Positions 1 to 9,830 of a DNA stretch of 64,000 bases are shown piece by piece. Each line of letters starts with the position of its first letter. Within the stretch, counting starts at the first letter, position 1. The position numbers were made by a program, and so were the translations under genes. This DNA is from Tenebrio molitor. Taxonomy: Eukaryota; Arthropoda; Insecta; Coleoptera; Tenebrionidae. The stretch spans positions 14,198,001 to 14,262,000 of the forward strand of contig NC_091046.1 in assembly GCF_963966145.1 (NCBI RefSeq). The letters are read 5' to 3'. The notes under the pieces are model-generated. The model was not told the origin of the DNA and did not search any database. It saw only the letters and a list, made by a program, of their open reading frames with translations.

Positions 1-682
1 CCTGAGACTTACCTCCACTGCAAAATACACAAACATTTCCAGTATCGCCGGCCGATCACGATAATTATCTTGGCATCATCATCTCCAAAAAGAGAAAGGG
101 CCCGGTTACTCTTTCTGATGTTACAACGCACCAAAACGTGACGTTGAGGGAGTGCAATTCACCTTGATAAATGATCCTCTGGTTCCCAATACCCCAAAAC
201 CTGATATTCTGCTTATTCACAAAGCCATTTAGGTAAAAATAGGTTGCTTGCCCATGATCAGATTGAATAAAGAAAAATAAAATGAATGATTTTATAGGTT
301 GCTTCGTCGTGAATTATTTCTCATTTATAATGTATATATTTATCTGGAAATTTCCAGAATATAAAACAAATATTTAAAACCACACAATAGCATAAATGTT
401 CTTAAATTTTGAAAGGCTAAAGTGACTTATGGGCCATCTGTAAACGATCACTTCGAATAAAAGCCGCACTGATATTCGCAAATTTAATACATACAACGAA
501 TTTCACCGTTTGCAAGAAATGTGTTTTACTTAAAAAAACATAATCCTTGTTTGATTACAATAACGATAAAGCATTAAATAAATAAAAAGTAAACCAAATG
601 TAGGCTATATAATTTTTAATACGAGAATTAAACGGAATTTAAAAGAAGAATACCTATAAGGCATTCAATAACTTGAAAGGTA
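1..682. other. Featureless AT-rich sequence
   Basis: I see no credible exon, RNA gene or inverted-repeat element here. Only very short open frames occur on either strand. Confidence 0.5.
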
Positions 683-1074
683 CAGTTAATTTCAAAATTA
701 TAGAGTACACCTAATTTTCTACAGTGTGAATTGCACTTACATTTTTTGTCAATGATCAATGTCAATTTTGACAAACAAAATATCTAATCTAACCGAAAAC
801 GCGAAAATGCTCATTCTTTCCAAATTAGAAGAAGGATGGTCGATCCAGAGGTAGCTCAGTATTATAACATCGCGAAGAGCATCGTGCAGAGGATAAAACA
901 GACACTATTATGGTGTTCTAAAATATCAGCGACATTTTATGTTGTCAAACTCACCTAACCTATATAAAAAATATGACGCTCAAATTTCAAAAAGGCATGT
1001 TTACATGTGAAAAAAACTGTAATAAATCGACTTCTTGATTTTTGAGGGGTACTCGATAATTTTGAAATTAACTG
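683..1074 (+). mobile_element. Non-autonomous Tc1/mariner-type element, about 392 bp
   Basis: The ends form an imperfect inverted repeat of about 30 bp (left begins CAGTTAATTTCAAAATTATA, right ends with its near complement). TA dinucleotides flank both ends at 681-682 and 1075-1076, the target duplication typical of Tc1/mariner elements. The interior keeps a short fragment of a helix-turn-helix transposase N-terminus, so this looks like an internal-deletion derivative rather than an unrelated miniature element. Confidence 0.7.
807..905 (+). pseudogene. Transposase N-terminal helix-turn-helix relic
   Basis: Starting at the ATG at 807 the frame reads MLILSKLEEGWSIQ, then after a frame slip it continues VAQYYNIAKSIVQRIKQ. 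The two pieces together have the pattern of the first helix-turn-helix (DNA-binding) domain of Tc1-type transposases: an L-x-x-G-x-S-x-x-x-V-A stretch followed by a second helix with S-x-V-x-R-I. No catalytic domain follows. It lies inside the TA-flanked element at 683-1074 and cannot encode a working protein. Confidence 0.5.
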
Positions 1075-1387
1075 TATCTTCGAAGCAGAACACACACAGA
1101 ATCACATAGTACTCGTAGTGTGAACGCAATGAGCAGGAAGAATTTCAGTTTATCGTCAACAGAGAGATATAATTTGTTATCTAAATAATTTATCGACAAA
1201 AAGTGCAACTCTATGATGACATCGTAAATAATTGAGATAAATGTCCAGGGAATCTATCATTTCGATAACTAGGTTACGTGGTCGATAGCAGTACAAACAA
1301 ACAAAGAAAAATTCAAGAGACAACAGCCAATTAGATAATCTAATACAGAATTTTCACAAACACAGAATAAAATGTCAAAAGTGACTA

Positions 1388-1695
1388 TACTAAGAACAAC
1401 GTAACATTTTATCTGCTCCGCCCATTTCATTTTCTTAGTTACGAGTACCAATCAAATAGGTTGTTAAGACGATCTGATTGACATAGTAAAAATTTCTGAC
1501 ATTCGAATTGTCTTAATGACATTTTATTTTTTAGAACCTAAAACAATAATTATTGTGGACTTGACAGCAAAATTCTAACCTTAACTTTTTTACGTGGCAA
1601 ATGTGATGAAAAATTATACAGATTGAATTTGACTTTGATTCTGATTGGCCAATTTTAGTGGGCGGAGCAGATAAAAAGTTATAACGGCAATACTA
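1388..1695. mobile_element. TA-flanked miniature inverted-repeat element (family with copy at 17074)
   Basis: Imperfect inverted ends share the block TTTTATCTGCTCCGCCCA, and TA lies at each edge. A second copy at 17074-17275 shares both ends and the internal block around TTACGTGGCAAATGTGATGA but lacks roughly 100 bp of interior. That proves a dispersed repeat with internal deletion. No coding capacity is seen. Confidence 0.7.
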
Positions 1696-2859
1696 TAATG
1701 GGTGACGCTTTTAAACAACAGCAGTTAACAAAATACGGATGCATTAAATGTAATCATTATAATTTCTCCTTTTACTACAAAAAATGAAAGATTTCATTTT
1801 ATTAACATAATTAATATTTTTTAAATATATCAGTGTAGAAATTGAGGGGCCTCAAAAATAACCTCCAACTTGTTGCAGAGAAACTACATTACGAGTATTG
1901 TAATGAGTTATAATGGGTTATTTTGAACAATAAATTAATATAATTTACTCAGCAGTAACAAAAATATAACTTTCCTCGAAGAACTACTACAACTACAGGT
2001 TGGTAGGAATAGCTTAACGCGTGAGATGTGCAGATGAGGAAATGAGAGAGTTGATCTGACAAGCATAGCTATACGAGTATGTTTTGCAGTCAGGTACACT
2101 CGGCGACACAAATATGATTAACTACAAGGCTTCCGTTTATCAGTAAAGATTAATGTATCACTGTTTTTCACCAAATTGTATGAGAAATATTCGACAGGTG
2201 AAACCCTTTTCACGCTAGTAAAAGCCCCTATTTGTTTCTTTCATTAGCTGCTAGTGTTTTTGATAAGTTTTGTACCGTTGACACTGTTGACAGTTATACA
2301 GGGTCCTAGAACTATGGCGTGATATTTTAAGGGTATATTATGGAATGAAAATTCAACTTAATAATATTATATAAAATATTACATATTGGCCAGGCGGTCT
2401 CTATTTTAACAGCTGTCAGTCAATCATCACTGAAAGATTTTTCTAATTCTCGTATTGCAATTTTACTTCAGTCAAAGTATATCAGGTGTCCAAATCAATG
2501 TAATTATGTGCGTCCTATTTTATAAGATAGCTATTGTTAGTAAAATTTCATGGAGTTCTGTATTCTGAACAAGTATCCTATCCAAAATGAAGATAGAAGT
2601 CCTTTTAGATCTCCAGTGCAGCTGTACACTGTACAGCTCAGGACAAAATTGTTTTTCTAAAGTCGTACACAGAGACCATTAAAGACTAAGAAAGGTGCAG
2701 TATGAATTGTTAAAAATAAATAAGAACTGCAAAAGCTACCCACTCGGGTGTATGGACCCTACCACCACTACAGGTTTATAGTTTAAAATGGATTTTAGAC
2801 CTAATGGAACGACCAACAAAGACCTCACTACAGACGTAAGAGTACAAGTAACAAAAGGG
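1696..2859. other. No recognisable gene; one lone transposon-like end
   Basis: Nothing coding is recognised. At about 2296 a TATACAGGGTCCTAG string resembles the left end of TA-flanked elements elsewhere in the window, but I found no matching right end. Confidence 0.4.
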
Positions 2860-3038
2860 GCGAAGATATCATGATAAAATGATTTTCACAGACCACACTA
2901 GTCTTGTTAACGCGCCAAAATCCGCATTCATTCTTGCATTCTAATCTTCTTCGATGAGAATTTGAAAACGCTAACGTAGGAAGACTTGCTCGAAGCATAA
3001 TTTGACTTGCAATTGGGTACACAACAATTGCGTGGCAT
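2860..3038 (-). pseudogene. THAP-type zinc finger relic
   Basis: From the minus-strand ATG at 3038 the frame reads MPRNCCVPNCKSNYASSK and continues through SYVSVFKFS. After a frame change, the downstream sequence reads RVNKTSVVCENHF. This is the order of a THAP domain (C2CH zinc-coordinating DNA-binding module): C-x(2-4)-C near the start, a central V-x-x-F-K-F, and a C-x2-H ligand pair (CENH) near the end. THAP domains occur in P-element-type transposases and in host DNA-binding proteins. Stops and frame changes within the domain mean it is broken. No transposase catalytic region is recognisable next to it, so a transposon origin is likely but not proven. Confidence 0.6.
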
Positions 3039-3485
3039 GTTTATTTTTTTAATTACTGAAATTAATTGCACAATTAATCGTCTTGTCAAAATGATTTTTG
3101 AATGAACCGCCTTTCTAAGGAAGTGCCAATATTTTTTGAAACTCAGGATGCTATGGAATGGCCCACTAAGAAATTTAGCAATACAGCCAGTGTCCTGGCC
3201 CGTTAAAATAGAGACCGCCTTGATATTGAGTGATTCAAAATGATTGTGGCAACTATGTACGAAATGGTATGTGGCAACTGAAAGTTCATAGCCGGACTCG
3301 GGTTTGCTCAATTGAGACGGTACAAACATGTAAACACCTGACACATCTGTCACAAATCAAAGGCTTACAGTGTCTCATCCGGGGGATTCCTCCATTACCT
3401 CCTCCCCCTAGCTCGATCATGACGAGGAGTTTCAACCACGGACGTCGTCTTCAGAGCGCTACATTCCGGAGTTGCGTTGGATGTT

Positions 3486-3718
3486 CTGGTATAGTTTGTC
3501 CAGCGAGAGATTAGTTGACATAAAAACCACTAAATTCTACGTAGAGGAAGTAGTAAGTACCTAGTGCACGTAAAATTTGAAATATATCCTTCCAGCAGTA
3601 ATATTTTTGTCCTGAAATTATGCGCTAATTAATGTATTCTAGTGCATTTTGAAGTGTTGGTTTAATTTAATACATTTTAAAATCTCCCAATCTCTCGCTG
3701 GACAAAGTTTACCAACAT
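3486..3718. repeat. 24-bp inverted repeat around TTTGTCCAGCGAGAGATT
   Basis: The 18-mer TTTGTCCAGCGAGAGATT at 3495-3512 returns as its exact reverse complement at 3689-3706, with near-matching extension outward. About 175 bp separate the arms. The right arm overlaps the end of a transposase-like relic. Confidence 0.5.
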
Positions 3719-3809
3719 TTCTTATGCTAAACGTTCCGTATTCCTCAAAAATCTGAATAACAGCCTCTTCATTTTGTTCAGAGCGGGCCTCTCGTGGAAC
3801 TCCACCAAC
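3705..3809 (-). pseudogene. Mariner-like transposase N-terminal relic
   Basis: The minus-strand translation contains VGGVPREARSEQNEEAVIQ followed by IFEEYGTFSIRNVGKL. This matches the linker plus second helix-turn-helix region of the mariner-like transposase relic at 4735-6103, which reads EVGGAPRTVQHAEAVFDVFE and then EDGTRSV in the equivalent place. Only about 35 residues are recognisable. Because of its different register it is an independent fragment of the same protein family rather than part of the neighbouring relic. Confidence 0.45.
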
Positions 3810-4317
3810 GCCTTTAGTTTCAGGCATTGAGTTATGAGTTACCTGTATTTGTAGCCCGACGCGACGGAGCAAACACATGAACACATTTTTGCAGTTGGAT
3901 GCTGTCGAAGAGGAAAATGAGCACCGTAGGCGCTTCTACAGCTGCGTAAGCGCTTTCACCTCATTCTCCACAAACTATATGCATACCAGCTGAAAGTTTT
4001 ATCAGCTATGACTATGTATTTATATGTACAAATCAATGAAAAGTAAATGAAGTAATGAGCTTACCAGAGAAAGCAATTAACAAAGTTCTTGTAATTGGTC
4101 AGCTTACCGCTTACCGTTTGACCCTCAACATTTTTCGCTCAATTTTAGTCTTGATTTTCATTTCAGAACTACTTAGCTATTAAAGTATGTGGCAGTTCTG
4201 TGACACTGTATAAGTATACGGATGTCCAAGTTTGTGAGTCTGAAAAGTCGTGAAGATTATTGAAAATTTTCTTAATCGTAAAATTCTAGATCATAAATGC
4301 GTATGAGCGATTCTCCT

Positions 4318-4600
4318 TTTAGCTAGTCTTGGCCAGCGATTTTTTTTTCAATTTAAGAAAATCTGTCAGAGATATTTTTCGCCTCCGCAAATTGGTGAAA
4401 CAGTTGTTTTCATTTCTTATTTGTGATATAGAGCCTGTCCCGGAACTGCCTCCATATTGAAAACAGACATGTGTCGACAGCAAAAGAGACTCCAAGATGA
4501 CTAAAATAAAATTTCCTGTAGTTCACATAACCCAGTTATAGTTTTCAATTTCACCAATACAGCAAAAATAATTATTATTGATATCGCAACAATCAGCGAA
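4318..4600. repeat. Dispersed repeat, copy 1 (other copy 14339-14612)
   Basis: The stretch from GCCAGCGATTTTTTTT through CCTCCGCAAATTGGT, CTGTCCCGGAACTGCCTCC and CAAGATGACTAAAATAAA is repeated in the same order, with about 10-15% mismatch by eye, at 14339-14612. No reading frame is conserved, and no clean inverted termini were found. Class unknown. Confidence 0.6.
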
Positions 4601-4734
4601 AAGTTTACTTGGAATTTTGACGTTTTCTGATGTGGAATTTTGTTGACTTTGTATGACTTGACAATCACAAAAATTTGCTATTTGGCTTAATTATTTCGAA
4701 ATAAAACAACAAATGGTAGTTCTAAAAAGAACCG

Positions 4735-6103
4735 TTTATGATAAATAACCAAATTAAAATGGATGGCCACAATCGTGCTCTACGTAACAAACTTCTTGAA
4801 GTAGAGTTTCGAATCATTTTTGGAGTAACTGACACAAAAGCCTCTTCAATGCGAAATCTCAAATCAGCCTCCGAATTTATGGTCGCCGATAAATATGTTA
4901 GATTTCAAATGTCCACCTATAGAAAGAAATCCAGTGGATTCAAAGCCAGAGATCTGGCAGGGCAGCGATGGAGCCCGCTCATCCAATCCAACGCTGTGGA
5001 TACTGGTTATATAAGGTTTGCCAAACGTCTCTGCTAAAATAACCGAGTACTGTGGCCAAGCGCCTAGCGCGCCACTTTACATTCGGGAGGTCCCGGGTTC
5101 TAACCCCGGTGCCGCCTGACCAGGTGTGGGTTTTTTTCAGAGGTTTCCCCACACCATCACATCGTGGTATGTCTCGTATCACAGATAAGGCGAATGCTGG
5201 GTCAGTATCAACCTCTCAGTACCTACCACCTTCCTTCCGCACCCATCCTCACCGTACCCATCCCGAATCTTCCCGTCAGTGTGGCTGAAAAGGCTGAACG
5301 CCTCAGCAGCCCGCCCCCCTTCGGGGGGGAATGAAAAATGTACCGTTTCCTTTTTCTCTGCTAAAATACGGTGGAGCACCATCATGCTGGAACCAGTCAT
5401 TTAAACGATACCCAAGAGGTACATCTTTAAAGTAAGTCCGGTAACTCCGTGCCAATAAACTGAGCATATTTTTCACCCGTTCATCGTGGAAGAAATTCAA
5501 ACCAGTCTAGAGCGGGGTATTTGGAATTTTAGCAAAGGGAAAGAGCCATCATACTCATACCTACCAAACGATCACACAATAGCCCAGCCCACAAATTGAC
5601 GGAAAACTTGCATTGAAAACGCCTGCCGACAAAATAGCGACTCATCAGAAAACAATATCCGTGACAACAAGTTTGGATCAGCATCGTTTGGTTTATTAGC
5701 CATAAGTAGAATTCCCGCATAATTGGATAATCCTCCGGCAGAAGATCTTAGGTTTAGACTCGAGTATAGTGATATGAATGCCTTATGTTATTGGCTAAAA
5801 TTTTCTGCCCCAAACTTTTGAATAAACCCATTTCCCGAGAAACTTTTCAAACACTCCGCGTGCCGTCTTCCTCGAAGACATCGAATACGGCTTCCGCATG
5901 CTGAACAGTCCTTGGAGCACCACCAACTTCTTTTCGAACTGGCTGCATCTCACCCGTTTCTCGACTCCGAGCAATCAAATTCTAAATCATTTTATGATCA
6001 GAATGATTTTTTCTTACCGGAAAGTGCTCACGATACACCATTACTGCTTCGCGCATATTGCTCCCACATTTCCCAAAAATAACAATCATATCTACGTACT
6101 CAA
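4735..6103 (-). pseudogene. Mariner-like (IS630/Tc1 superfamily) transposase relic, interrupted by a SINE
   Basis: Read on the minus strand, fragments in several frames follow the order of a complete insect mariner-like transposase. They are an N-terminal helix-turn-helix (EYVDMIVIFGKCGSNMREAV, then MVYREHFP), a linker and second helix-turn-helix (EVGGAPRTVQHAEAV), the catalytic-domain block KFSVNLWAGLLCDRLVG, the second catalytic-Asp block WFQHDGAPPYF, the block LNPLDFF that normally holds the third Asp, and a C-terminal tail (INSEADLRFRIEEAFVSVT). In-frame stops and several frameshifts make it dead. The 313-bp SINE at 5042-5354 splits it between the HDGAP and NPLDFF blocks. The N-terminal edge stops abruptly at about 6103, where an unrelated inverted-repeat element begins. 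Its family is close to the relics at 12680-13724 and 29867-30085. Confidence 0.8.
5042..5354 (+). mobile_element. tRNA-derived SINE with 14-bp target-site duplication
   Basis: The element starts with a tRNA-like head: an A-box-like TGGCCAAGCGCCTAGCGC at about 5053, and a good B box GGTTCTAACCC at 5096-5106 inside an arm resembling a T-stem. These are the internal RNA polymerase III promoter parts. A GC-rich body follows, ending in a CCCCCC-TTC-GGGGGG stem-loop near 5317-5331 and a short tail. The direct repeat TCTCTGCTAAAATA occurs at 5028-5041 and again at 5355-5368 with no mismatch, marking the insertion by target-primed reverse transcription. The SINE interrupts a mariner-like transposase relic, so it is younger than that transposon's insertion. 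It is not a functional tRNA gene because the cloverleaf is incomplete. Confidence 0.85.
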
Positions 6104-6510
6104 GGCCCATACACAATAACGTTAACGTTAGGTCGATTTTAAGGCCCATACACAATGGAGTTAACGTTACGTCGATGTTAAAACGTTAATGTTAACGTTA
6201 GATCTAGAAATTCAAAATAACATGTATTTCATTGTGGACCGTTCACAATGACGTTATGATGAAAATTAATGATTAATGATATTGTTAGCGTTAACGTTAA
6301 TTCTAGAAATTTTCTGGATTCTTAACGTTACATTCTAACATTAGCCAACGGAAATAATTTATAAAAAGTACTGAAATACATGTAATTAGATCTAACGTTA
6401 ACATTAACGTTTTAACATCGACGTAACGTTAACGCCATTGTGAAAGGGCTGTTAAAACGTTAACGTTAACGATCTAGAAATTCAAAATAACATGTACTTC
6501 AAATCATTAC
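6102..6510. mobile_element. AACGTTA-rich inverted-repeat element with a nested copy
   Basis: The region is built from AACGTTA motifs. An inner unit (about 6228-6451) starts ATTGTGGACCGTTCACAATG and ends GTTAACGCCATTGTGAA. The same unit appears in opposite orientation at 20975-21190. On either side of the inner unit the block GATCTAGAAATTCAAAATAA is directly repeated (from about 6201 and 6471), as if the inner unit had inserted into a relative and duplicated part of it. TTCACAATG is the recurring terminus. The outer copy begins AAGGCCCATACACAAT twice in tandem. No coding capacity. Confidence 0.6.
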
Positions 6511-6529
6511 TAATCGTGTCCAGGTTTTA

Positions 6530-7500
6530 AAATCTCGTTAGTATGAGCGTTGTTAGGGTAATAAAAAAAATGAATTACTTTTTGTAATTTGCCTCCATTT
6601 TGATTCTCTAATAGACATATTAACGAACATCTGTGATGTCATTATGGCCACTAGTTTACGGAACATAACAGGAAAATTTTTAGGTTGGCAAAGCTTGATG
6701 CGGAATTATCTTGTCATGCATGTCAGTTTAAATTAGAAAATGCATCAAGAACAGGAAGCGTCCAGTGGAAAAAATTTGACCGTATTTTTTAGCAATTTCA
6801 CGTATTTCAAGGGGCGTACATGCAAGATTATCTAGATTATTTCATTCATCATCGTTTTCGACCAATCGTAAGGCTTTATTTTTTGGATTATAGTGATAAT
6901 TCGATAATTCGTCAAGTAGGTTTCTCAGATGTTTTCAATCCTATTGCTAAAGTAATAAAATAAATACTGTTGTCAAATGGTACTGTTTAATTCATGAAAT
7001 AATAGACCGAATTACACTCTAGCTCTTGAAATGATCTGTTTTAACACTCAAGCTCTCAAAAGGTAACCACTCGTGTCACTTTGACATAATTTCCTTCCAC
7101 CTTCGGTGTCGGGAAATTAATACTGTCAAAGTGACACTCGTTGTTACCTAGGAGAGCTTTCGTGTTAAAAATCGATCATTTCAGAGCTCTCGTGGAATTA
7201 CAACCGATTTATCTTCCATATTCGTGTTTTGTGATAGAATTTGGATAAAACAAAAGGCCACTAGATCAAATTTTCACTTTTAAAATTAAGACATTACCAA
7301 CCGCCACAAAAATTCCTAAATCGACTGAAGTAAACATTTTTGTTTAAAAATGGCTTAAAAAGGGTAAAAAATAATATCAAAAATCCGTTTTATAAGACCT
7401 TGAAGCACTCATTCTTTAAAATAACTCGTGGCTACGCCACTCGTTTTTAAAAATTGAATTCGTGCTTCAAGACTGGTCTTATGAAACTTATTTTTTAATA
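6530..7500 (-). mobile_element. Hairpin-capped element, family A, copy 1 (split by an inserted hairpin element)
   Basis: Compared with the + strand copy at 37640-38330, this is the same element reversed. The hairpin end lies at 7392-7492 (arms around AAGACCTTGAAGCACTCATT), then about 160 bp of shared sequence including CCGCCACAAAAATTCCTAAA, then the start of the tiny reading frame near 7218. The frame is cut after about three codons by an insertion of about 360 bp (about 6845-7205) that contains the hairpin element at 7008-7202. It resumes near 6840 as DNLACTPLEIREIAKK before decaying. The far end lies near 6535-6590. The hairpin tip contains the CGAG/GTA-triloop motif at 7424-7444. Confidence 0.65.
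7008..7202. repeat. Fold-back element of about 195 bp
   Basis: Two arms of about 80 bp are inverted copies (left ATTACACTCTAGCTCTTGAA, right its counterpart GAGCTCTCGTGGAATTA), with matching inner blocks such as GTGTCACTTTGACA. At the tip, CACC-TTC-GGTG (7098-7108) forms a 4-bp stem with a GAA triloop on the minus strand. It sits inside the family A element at 6530-7500, so it inserted later. Confidence 0.65.
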
Positions 7501-7646
7501 TACTATTATCTATCCTTGCTGTTAAAGTAGCACTTTATCTACCCTTGCGGTTAAATAATGCTACTTTACCTTTAATATCTGCTATAGGAAAAAATATTAT
7601 TTTTCTGCAAAAGAGTAGGTATACTTATATCATTTTCGTAAGTAAC

Positions 7647-7967
7647 GGGCCTTCAAATAAATTTATATTTAGATCAACCTATGGAAATTCAATTGTTTGC
7701 AACATTTTTCCAGCGTAGAAAATGACACAAGAAACGTCTGACATTTTAACTAAATAAAATTATGTTAGAAAATATTTTTAATTTTTGTAGTGCATTTTCC
7801 CTATTCCCCCTCCACGGAATATGACAATATGATATTGGGAAAAAGCTTACTATGTAACCTGTGTAACTCCGGAGAATAATTGGTTACCTACAAAAATTAC
7901 TTTACACTGTTAACAGAATTAGAATGTTGCCTACGCCTACTCTAAATATATATTTATTTGAAGGCCC
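7647..7967. mobile_element. GGGCCTTCAAATAAA inverted-repeat element, copy 1
   Basis: The ends are inverted repeats GGGCCTTCAAATAAA ... TTTATTTGAAGGCCC, 321 bp apart. A second copy in opposite orientation at 29296-29612 matches along almost its full length, including CAGCGTAGAAAATGACACAA and CTCCGGAGAATAATTG. No clear target duplication or coding sequence is seen. It is a dispersed non-autonomous DNA element of uncertain superfamily. Confidence 0.75.
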
Positions 7968-7983
7968 GATAGTAATGTCTATA

Positions 7984-8190
7984 GTCTGTCTCAATTCTAA
8001 ATTTCCACCATCTAAAATGAAAAATGCTCTAGTAAAATGTTTCGAGGAGATAAAAAGATTAGCAGCATGTTCCTTTCCTTTATTGTGAAATCTTGAGTTG
8101 TAAAAACCGAAATTTTTCACCAAACAGTGTTGCCGGTTGTATTTCTAACGTAGAATGCAGTGTTGGTGGAAATTTAGAATTGAGACAGAC
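7984..8190. mobile_element. TA-flanked miniature element, GTCTGTCTC ends
   Basis: A 28-bp inverted repeat (GTCTGTCTCAATTCTAAATT and its complement) bounds 207 bp flanked by TA at 7982-7983 and 8191-8192. A half copy lies at 19542-19627. The solo LTR at 8194 inserted exactly at this element's right edge. Confidence 0.75.
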
Positions 8191-8193
8191 TAT

Positions 8194-8537
8194 TGTTACC
8201 ACCGGCCCTCGAGGTGTGATCGGGACCGATGTCGTTTTGTTGACCCATGCCTCTTCTGGTTCGTCGGAACGACTCCCACAAGAACCGATTCGTCTCGTCT
8301 CTCGAAACGTTCTTCCGTCGAAGAAGATCGCCGTCTCGTAGCCCAGCTCACTTTCACCGGAGACAGGCTCTGAAAAGAGCCGCAGTCTCGTTTTTTGGGG
8401 AGAGGAGTGAAATGACACGCACTTTTTTGAGTGTAAAAAATCAACTTGACTTTTCTCGGCCGGCGCCGCCTATTTTTTAGAGAAGTTGGGACTAAGCTGC
8501 TCTAGCAAAACCGGAAGGCAAACGGTGCCCGGTGACA
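8194..8537. mobile_element. Solo LTR with CTAT target duplication
   Basis: A 344-bp block, visibly richer in G+C than its surroundings, begins TGTTACCACCGG and ends CCGGTGACA. It thus has the TG...CA termini and short inverted ends of a retroelement long terminal repeat. The 4-bp word CTAT lies directly on both sides (8190-8193 and 8538-8541), as expected for Gypsy-type integration. No gag or pol sequence is near, so recombination between two LTRs has probably left this single one. The overlapping short frames here are not meaningful proteins. Confidence 0.7.
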
Positions 8538-8724
8538 CTATACATTCTTAGTAATTTGAGATATGCTTGAGATATATACCTACAGACGGGAAAATTGGAT
8601 TAACTTTTCCACATTTAGCCAAAAGATGAAACTACAAGAAAAAATGAAATGGAATTGCTGGTAACATTGTTTTTTTTTACGTAATTATACTTTCAAAAAA
8701 ACTAAATGTTGATTGTAACCGTAA

Positions 8725-8762
8725 GTTGTCGCCGATTAGGACATATCCTAATCGGCTGCAAC
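8725..8762. repeat. 38-bp imperfect palindrome
   Basis: CCGATTAGGA and TCCTAATCGG pair across a 4-nt centre, and GTTG/CAAC extends the arms. No element boundary is visible around it. Confidence 0.6.
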
Positions 8763-8993
8763 GTATTGCACGCTAATAATCCTGCACTCTTACAGCTGCT
8801 GTTCTACCAGATCGACCTTCTTTAGCAGGATAATACCATTTTATGATACTTATTTGCTGCTCAATATTGAAATTCATAATTTTAAATTGGCAGTGATATC
8901 GACAATATGACAAAAATAGTAAGAATTGCACCAAATATTGAATTCGATGTTGTCATTTAATTAAATATATTTTTTGATCCTCATTTTTTGTTT

Positions 8994-9254
8994 AAGGTAT
9001 TATATCTTTAGAAGGTAGCGCCATTCCGCTCCACAATTTTTCGCCTCGAAATTAAAAGAGATGGCATTATCGATAAATCCCGTGAGTGTGACAAAGATGG
9101 AAGTATACACAATTTTACGGGATGTTTGTATCGAGTCAAACAGATTCTATCTTTGTCACACTCACAGGATTTATCGATAATTCCATCTCTTTTAATTTCG
9201 AGGCGAAAAATTGTGGAGCGGAATGGCGCTACCTTCTAAAGATATAGTACCTTA
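8994..9254. mobile_element. Near-perfect 261-bp fold-back element
   Basis: Arms of about 105 bp are almost exact reverse complements (left AAGGTATTATATCTTTAGAA, right TTCTAAAGATATAGTACCTT). They include CCTCGAAATTAAAAGAGATG and TTATCGATAAATCC with only a few mismatches. About 50 bp separate the arms. High arm identity suggests recent origin or gene conversion between arms. No coding sequence and no certain target duplication. Confidence 0.75.
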
Positions 9255-9469
9255 TTTTTTTTGTAAAAACAGCGACATCTCTTGGTAATATGAAGAAAAA
9301 TGACTCCAATTTTCGTAGCCACTCTATACATTAAAAGTCAATCAAACAAATTCTTATATACATAAATGTTTTAGTATTTAACAATTTTTAATCTAGGTTT
9401 TTTGTTACTGCAACCTTTTGCATTTCTTGAAGAAGTGCTTTTTTATTCTCATGGACTCAATAATAGTTA

Positions 9470-9593
9470 TTTGTGTATCAAGGCCCAAAAAGTGCATTTT
9501 TTTCGTCCGAGTCTGGGTTTTCTATTCGAGGCGGAGCCGAGACTTGAAAACAAGCGATGACAAAAGGCACTTTTTGGCCGAAGTGCACACAAC
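9470..9593. repeat. Hairpin element with CGAG/GGA-triloop tip
   Basis: Arms pair TTGTGTATCAAGGCCCAAAA with the complement of GGCACTTTTTGGCCGAAGTG. At the tip is CGAG-GC-GGA-GC-CGAG (9527-9541): a CGAG direct repeat around a small GC stem with a GGA triloop, as in several other hairpins of this window. Confidence 0.6.
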
Positions 9594-9693
9594 GTTTTCC
9601 GTGTTCGTTTAAGCAAAAATTTTGAAAAACATGAATTAATTGACAGATGTCAAGTTAGGTATATAAACTGAACATTTTATATATTTAGTTATA

Positions 9694-9830
9694 ACGGGTG
9701 TTTTTTTAAATTTGGCGTCGAAGTAGGCGTTGAACTGTCGATTGTGAACGCACTATACAGGTTACGGATCACGGATCAGCTGTTTAAATCTTACGCTTTT
9801 ACACGAGTGGTGCGATCTCTATCGACTTTA
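9694..9830. mobile_element. Decayed copy of the ACGGGTGTTTTTTTAAAT element
   Basis: The left half matches the complete copy at 16893-17068, from its end (GGGTGTTTTTTTAAATTTGG, then GTCGAAGTAGGCGTTG) through TTACGGATCACGGATCAGCT and to CACGAGTGGTGCG. Beyond about 9815 the match fades, so the right end is lost. Confidence 0.6.

Noticed and set aside
5052..5124. Possible functional tRNA gene
   Set aside because: A and B boxes are present but the acceptor and anticodon stems do not fold, the body extends to 313 bp, and a 14-bp duplication marks it as a SINE.
8080..8480. Cluster of overlapping open frames on both strands
   Set aside because: They coincide with the G+C-richer solo LTR and share no domain pattern.
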